Part shown: in pieces, positions 5,039 through 7,859 of the stretch
Numbering within the stretch: the stretch's first letter is position 1
Layout of the letters: each line of letters opens with the position of its first letter
Source: an uncultured Bacilli bacterium
GTDB lineage: Bacteria; Bacillota_I; Bacilli_A; RF39; UBA660
Reading direction: 5' to 3'
DNA length: 7,859 bases
NCBI GenBank assembly: GCA_947589695.1
Contig: CANQBY010000054.1
Coordinates: 1-7,859, forward strand
Position numbers and translations under genes: made by a program
Notes under the pieces: generated by a model
Databases searched by the model: none
Seen by the model: only the letters and a program-made list of their open reading frames with translations
Told to the model about the DNA's origin: nothing

Positions 5039-5491
5039 ATGGCCTATAAAATTAATAATAAAACTTGTGCAATAATTTCTAATGGTAATTTAACTAAAAT
5101 TATTGAAGAAGATAAAGTTTTAAATATCAAAGAAACTATTACATCTATTATTAATTCTAATTGTTATCATTATGGTTCAAGTTTACAAGGCCGACAACAA
5201 GGTAGTGCTTATTTACTTGGTACAAATTATAAACCACCTATAATTTTAAATGAACAAGAAAATATTATTTTAATACCAACTCATTCTATTCGTAATCCCA
5301 ATTGTTCGTGGTTAGTACTAAGTCATATATTAAATTATTATCCGAGCGCTAAAAATTATGTTCAAATTGAGTTTACCAACAACCAGAAAATAGATATTCC
5401 TGTCAGTTATTCTATTTTTGATAAACAACTAATGCGCGCTACTCGTTTAGAATCAATTTTAAGAGGCCGAAATAATCAAAAATACCTTTAA
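5039..5491 (+). CDS. comK: ComK-family competence transcription factor (short form)
   Basis: ComK is the master activator of DNA-uptake and recombination genes in Bacillus. This 150-residue protein shows the family landmarks in order: CYHYGSSLQGR (42-52, Bacillus CRFFGSSYAGR), KPPI (65-68), IPT (79-81), NPNCSW (86-91, Bacillus RPQCGW), EFTNNQ (111-116) and IPVSY (120-124), then a KQLMRATRL segment (129-137) matching NQVYRTAWL. Bacillus ComK has 192 residues; this one stops about 30 residues earlier, so the C-terminal part linked in Bacillus to activation and MecA control seems missing. It has its own candidate promoter and a terminator overlapping its stop, so it looks like a single-gene transcript. 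Bacillus has the S4-domain gene yaaA at this location. Family membership is strong from the motifs; that it controls competence here is inferred. Confidence 0.85.
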   Translation: MAYKINNKTCAIISNGNLTKIIEEDKVLNIKETITSIINSNCYHYGSSLQGRQQGSAYLLGTNYKPPIILNEQENIILIPTHSIRNPNCSWLVLSHILNYYPSAKNYVQIEFTNNQKIDIPVSYSIFDKQLMRATRLESILRGRNNQKYL

Positions 5492-5505
5492 AAAGGTATT
5501 TTTTT
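5478..5505 (+). terminator. Rho-independent terminator of the comK-like gene
   Basis: AAAAATACCTT pairs with AAGGTATTTTT (about 11 bp, tight loop around TAAA) and runs into seven T residues (5499-5505). The stem includes the last codons and the stop codon. The A-rich left arm could also let it work on the opposite strand. Confidence 0.85.
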
Positions 5506-5506
5506 A

Positions 5507-5515
5507 TGATATAAT
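5507..5515 (+). promoter_or_regulatory. Extended -10 promoter of recF-gyrB
   Basis: TGATATAAT is a perfect extended -10 (TG-N-TATAAT) only a few bases after the T-run of the preceding terminator. There is no good -35, because that position falls inside the terminator stem. The start would be near 5521-5523. The tight terminator-promoter packing suggests a deliberate transcriptional boundary between the comK-like gene and recF. Confidence 0.6.
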
Positions 5516-5520
5516 ATTTC

Positions 5521-5548
5521 TAGGTATAGGAGTACGTATCTACCTATA
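5521..5548. promoter_or_regulatory. Inverted repeat at the predicted 5' end of the recF-gyrB transcript
   Basis: TAGGTA (5521-5526) is mirrored by TACCTA (5541-5546), and in another register TATAGG (5525-5530) by CCTATA (5543-5548), around a central palindrome TACGTA. It starts at the predicted transcription start. It could be an operator or a 5' hairpin in the RNA. No regulator can be assigned. Confidence 0.4.
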
Positions 5549-5579
5549 AAATTAAAATTAGACAAAGTAGGGGCGAAAA

Positions 5580-6668
5580 ATGGAAATTTGTAGTTTAAAA
5601 TTGTTAAATTTTCGAAATTATGAATCACTTGAAATTAAATTTAGCCCCACTACTAATATTATTTATGGTCAAAATGGTATGGGAAAGACTAATATTATTG
5701 AAGCAATCTATATGCTAGCTTTAACGAAAACCTTTCGTTTAGGTTCTGATGATGTTGTTATCAAAAAAGGTAAAAACATTGCCAAAATTGAAGGTTTAAT
5801 TAAAGATAATATTTTAAATACCTATAAACTAATTATCAGTGATACCGGTAAAAGAATAAAAATTGATAGTAATAAAATATCTAAACTAAGTGATTATATT
5901 ACAAGAATTAATGTTGTTTTATTTAATCCTGATGATTTAAAAATAATTAAAGATACTCCTATGACTCGAAGAAAGCTCTTAAATATTGAAATTTCTAATT
6001 TAAGTAAAGAATATGTTTTATATCTTAATAATTATAATAAGATCTTAAAACAACGAAATGCTTATTTAAAAGCTTTAAGTAAAAAAAATCTTGGTTCTAA
6101 TCCTTTCTTAAATATTCTAACTGAAGAATTAATTACCTGTGGTTTAAAAATTATGTTAATAAGAGATGAATTTATTAACAATATCAATAAGTATATCTCG
6201 GATATTTATTTTAAGATTACTAAAAAAGGTACATTATCAGTGAATTATAAGAGTGAATTTAAAGGAAAAACTAAAGAAAATTTACTAAAAATGTATCAAA
6301 AAAATATTTCCCGGGAAATAATTATGGGTAAAACTCTTTTTGGTCCTCATCATGATGATATTGAATTTATCGTCGATAATGAAATAGTTAAAATCTATTC
6401 CAGTGTTGGGGAACAAAAAAATAGTGTGATTGCTTTTAAACTGGCTGAAATTAAGAATATTAAAGAAAGCCTAAATCGAAATCCTATTTTAATTCTCGAT
6501 GATTTATTTAGTGAATTAGACCAAGAAAAGATTAATAATATTATTAAATTAATTGATGAAAATTTACAAACATTTATAACAACTACTGAGATTGCCTCGG
6601 TAAATCCTGATTTATTAGCCCAATCTCGGATCTTCCATGTTGTAAATGGTACAGTTAAGGAGGAGTAA
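5580..6668 (+). CDS. recF: DNA replication and repair protein RecF
   Basis: SMC/ABC-like ATPase that binds gapped DNA and, with RecO and RecR, helps load RecA during repair and replication restart. The 362 residues are normal length. Visible motifs: an N-terminal LKLLNFRNYESLEI strand (6-19), Walker A GQNGMGKT (30-37), an ABC signature-like YSSVGEQK (273-280), and Walker B ILILDD (303-308) followed by LFSELD (309-314). The middle (about 120-230) is helical, as expected for the arm. The signature reads SVGEQK rather than the more common SQGQQR but keeps the Ser, Gly and Gln. The ATG has a GGGG-type ribosome binding site six bases upstream. The gyrB ribosome binding site is embedded in its last three codons, so the two genes are almost certainly co-transcribed and perhaps translationally coupled. 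Confidence 0.98.
   Translation: MEICSLKLLNFRNYESLEIKFSPTTNIIYGQNGMGKTNIIEAIYMLALTKTFRLGSDDVVIKKGKNIAKIEGLIKDNILNTYKLIISDTGKRIKIDSNKISKLSDYITRINVVLFNPDDLKIIKDTPMTRRKLLNIEISNLSKEYVLYLNNYNKILKQRNAYLKALSKKNLGSNPFLNILTEELITCGLKIMLIRDEFINNINKYISDIYFKITKKGTLSVNYKSEFKGKTKENLLKMYQKNISREIIMGKTLFGPHHDDIEFIVDNEIVKIYSSVGEQKNSVIAFKLAEIKNIKESLNRNPILILDDLFSELDQEKINNIIKLIDENLQTFITTTEIASVNPDLLAQSRIFHVVNGTVKEE
6657..6665 (+). promoter_or_regulatory. gyrB ribosome binding site inside the recF 3' end
   Basis: AAGGAGGAG forms the last three sense codons of recF (Lys-Glu-Glu) and lies seven bases before the gyrB ATG. It is the strongest Shine-Dalgarno match on the plus strand in this window and indicates recF-gyrB coupling. 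Confidence 0.85.
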
Positions 6669-6672
6669 ACAA

Positions 6673-7859
6673 ATGGAAAATAATTATACAGATAGTGATA
6701 TTCAAGTTCTTGAAGGTCTTGAAGCTGTTCGCAAACGCCCGGGAATGTATATTGGTACTACCAGTGAAAAAGGCTTACATCACCTCGTTTGGGAGATTGT
6801 TGACAATGCTGTCGATGAAGCTCTTGCCGGTTTTTGTGATGATATTGAAGTTGTTGTTCACAAAGATAATTCTGTCTCTGTAAAAGATGATGGTCGGGGT
6901 ATGCCCACTGGTATCAATGAAAAAACTGGTTTATCGACCATTGAAACAATTTTTACTATCTTACATGCTGGTGGTAAATTTGGCGGCGGCGGCTATAAAG
7001 TAAGTGGCGGTCTTCATGGTGTTGGCGCAAGCGTTGTAAATGCCTTATCATCTTGGCTAGAAGTCAGGGTTTACCGGGATGGTGAAGTCCACTTTGAACG
7101 TTTTGAAAATGGTGGCCATCCTTGTGAACCTATGAAAGTAATCGAAAAATGTGCTCAAGATCGAACTGGTACTACTGTCACATTTAAAGCCGATCCTACC
7201 ATTTTTAAAGAAACCACTGAATTTAATTATGATACCCTTGCTACCCGTCTAAGAGAACTTGCCTTTTTAAATAAAGGTTTACGCATAACTCTTATCGATG
7301 AACGAGTACCCGATAAAAAAGATGTTTTCTGTTACAATGGTGGTATCGTTGAATATGTGGAAATGTTAAATAAAAATAAACAGCCTTTACATGATGATAT
7401 TATTTATGTTGAAGGAACTGAAGATAATATCAGTATTGAAGTGGCCATGCAATATAATGATTCTTATACTGCCAATCTTTATTCATTTACGAACAATATT
7501 AATACCTATGAAGGCGGAACACATGAAGATGGTGTTAAAATCGCCTTAACCCGAATTATCAACAATTATGCTCGAAATGCGAAATTATTAAAGGAAAAAG
7601 ACGAAGCTTTAAGTGGTGATGATTGCAGAGAGGGTCTTGCCATGATTATTTCATGTAAACATCCTGATCCTCAATTTGAAGGCCAAACTAAAACCAAACT
7701 AGGTAATAGTGAAGTTCGGAAAATTGCCAGCGATATCTTTGGCCAAGGTTTAGAGCGTTACCTAATGGAAAATCCTCAAGTAGCTCGTTCAATCGTTGAA
7801 AAATGTATGACTGCCTCTCGAGCCCGCATTGCTGCCAAAAGAGCGCGTGAAGCTACTCG
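6673..7859 (+). CDS. gyrB: DNA gyrase subunit B, C-terminus outside window
   Basis: ATPase subunit of the type II topoisomerase that introduces negative supercoils. 395 complete residues are visible and the frame is open at the window end. The GHKL ATPase domain has Glu41 (catalytic base, in WEIVDNAVDEA), Asn45 (Mg), DDGRGMP at 72-78 with Asp72 for adenine, and the ATP lid HAGGKFGGGGYKVSGGLHGVG at about 98-118. The transducer domain carries QTKTKLGN (338-345), whose Lys340 contacts ATP. The TOPRIM and tail domains lie beyond the edge. The sequence agrees with gyrase B rather than being specific to ParE, and its place after recF supports GyrB. Only four bases separate it from the recF stop. 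gyrA is expected next but is not visible. Confidence 0.98.
   Translation, partial: MENNYTDSDIQVLEGLEAVRKRPGMYIGTTSEKGLHHLVWEIVDNAVDEALAGFCDDIEVVVHKDNSVSVKDDGRGMPTGINEKTGLSTIETIFTILHAGGKFGGGGYKVSGGLHGVGASVVNALSSWLEVRVYRDGEVHFERFENGGHPCEPMKVIEKCAQDRTGTTVTFKADPTIFKETTEFNYDTLATRLRELAFLNKGLRITLIDERVPDKKDVFCYNGGIVEYVEMLNKNKQPLHDDIIYVEGTEDNISIEVAMQYNDSYTANLYSFTNNINTYEGGTHEDGVKIALTRIINNYARNAKLLKEKDEALSGDDCREGLAMIISCKHPDPQFEGQTKTKLGNSEVRKIASDIFGQGLERYLMENPQVARSIVEKCMTASRARIAAKRAREAT

Noticed and set aside
6695..6883. Plus-strand 62-codon open frame
   Set aside because: Lies in another frame of gyrB, whose true frame starts at 6673 and shows all the gyrase motifs.
7556..7564. Single TTATCAACA DnaA-like box inside gyrB
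   Set aside because: It has no partner at the 17-bp distance and lies in conserved coding sequence, so chance is enough to explain it.
1..7859. Mollicute code with TGA as tryptophan
   Set aside because: Conserved Trp residues are TGG, no in-frame TGA is needed to complete any gene, and an in-frame TGA precedes the dnaA and rnpA starts.
1..7859. Insertion sequences, CRISPR arrays, tRNA or rRNA genes
   Set aside because: No spaced repeat array, transposase-like frame, cloverleaf with CCA-type acceptor or rRNA signature was seen.

Overview
This is a chromosomal replication origin (oriC) region from a low-GC, Firmicutes-type bacterium. The gene order is yidC-rnpA-rpmH (minus strand), then the origin, then dnaA-dnaN-x-recF-gyrB (plus strand). 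That is the Bacillus-type origin neighbourhood. The AT-rich DNA (roughly 30% GC by eye), Shine-Dalgarno sequences of the AAGGAGG type, TTG starts and a ComK-family gene point to Bacilli or a related Erysipelotrichia/Mollicutes-like lineage. Tryptophan is read from TGG and nothing requires TGA to be read as Trp, so the code looks standard. I cannot name the species.

Left arm (1-1645, all minus strand, transcribed away from the origin): a C-terminally cut yidC (lipoprotein-type membrane insertase), rnpA (RNase P protein) overlapping it by 14 bases, a terminator-like hairpin, rpmH (a 40-residue bL34), and an unrecognised 103-residue gene next to the origin. rpmH and the orphan gene each have a near-consensus promoter with identical hexamers and a 17-bp spacer.

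Origin (1646-2261, plus the spacers after dnaA and after dnaN): there is no gene in the 616-base gap. It holds perfect DnaA boxes, an AT-rich stretch and the likely dnaA promoter. The most striking observation is a recurring 26-bp module, TGTGNATAA-N8-TTATNAACA, in which two inverted DnaA boxes are always exactly 8 bp apart. It occurs four times: twice upstream of dnaA, once between dnaA and dnaN, and once just after dnaN. The spacer length is fixed while the spacer sequence is not.

Right arm (2262-7859, plus strand): dnaA (initiator), dnaN (sliding clamp), a shortened ComK-family competence regulator where Bacillus has the S4-domain gene yaaA, then recF and gyrB (cut by the window end). The comK-like gene has its own candidate promoter and a clear terminator. 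recF-gyrB starts from a new extended -10 promoter directly after that terminator. The window therefore combines replication initiation, clamp loading and repair, supercoiling, ribosome/RNase P and membrane insertion genes with a probable DNA-uptake regulator inserted in the replication cluster.
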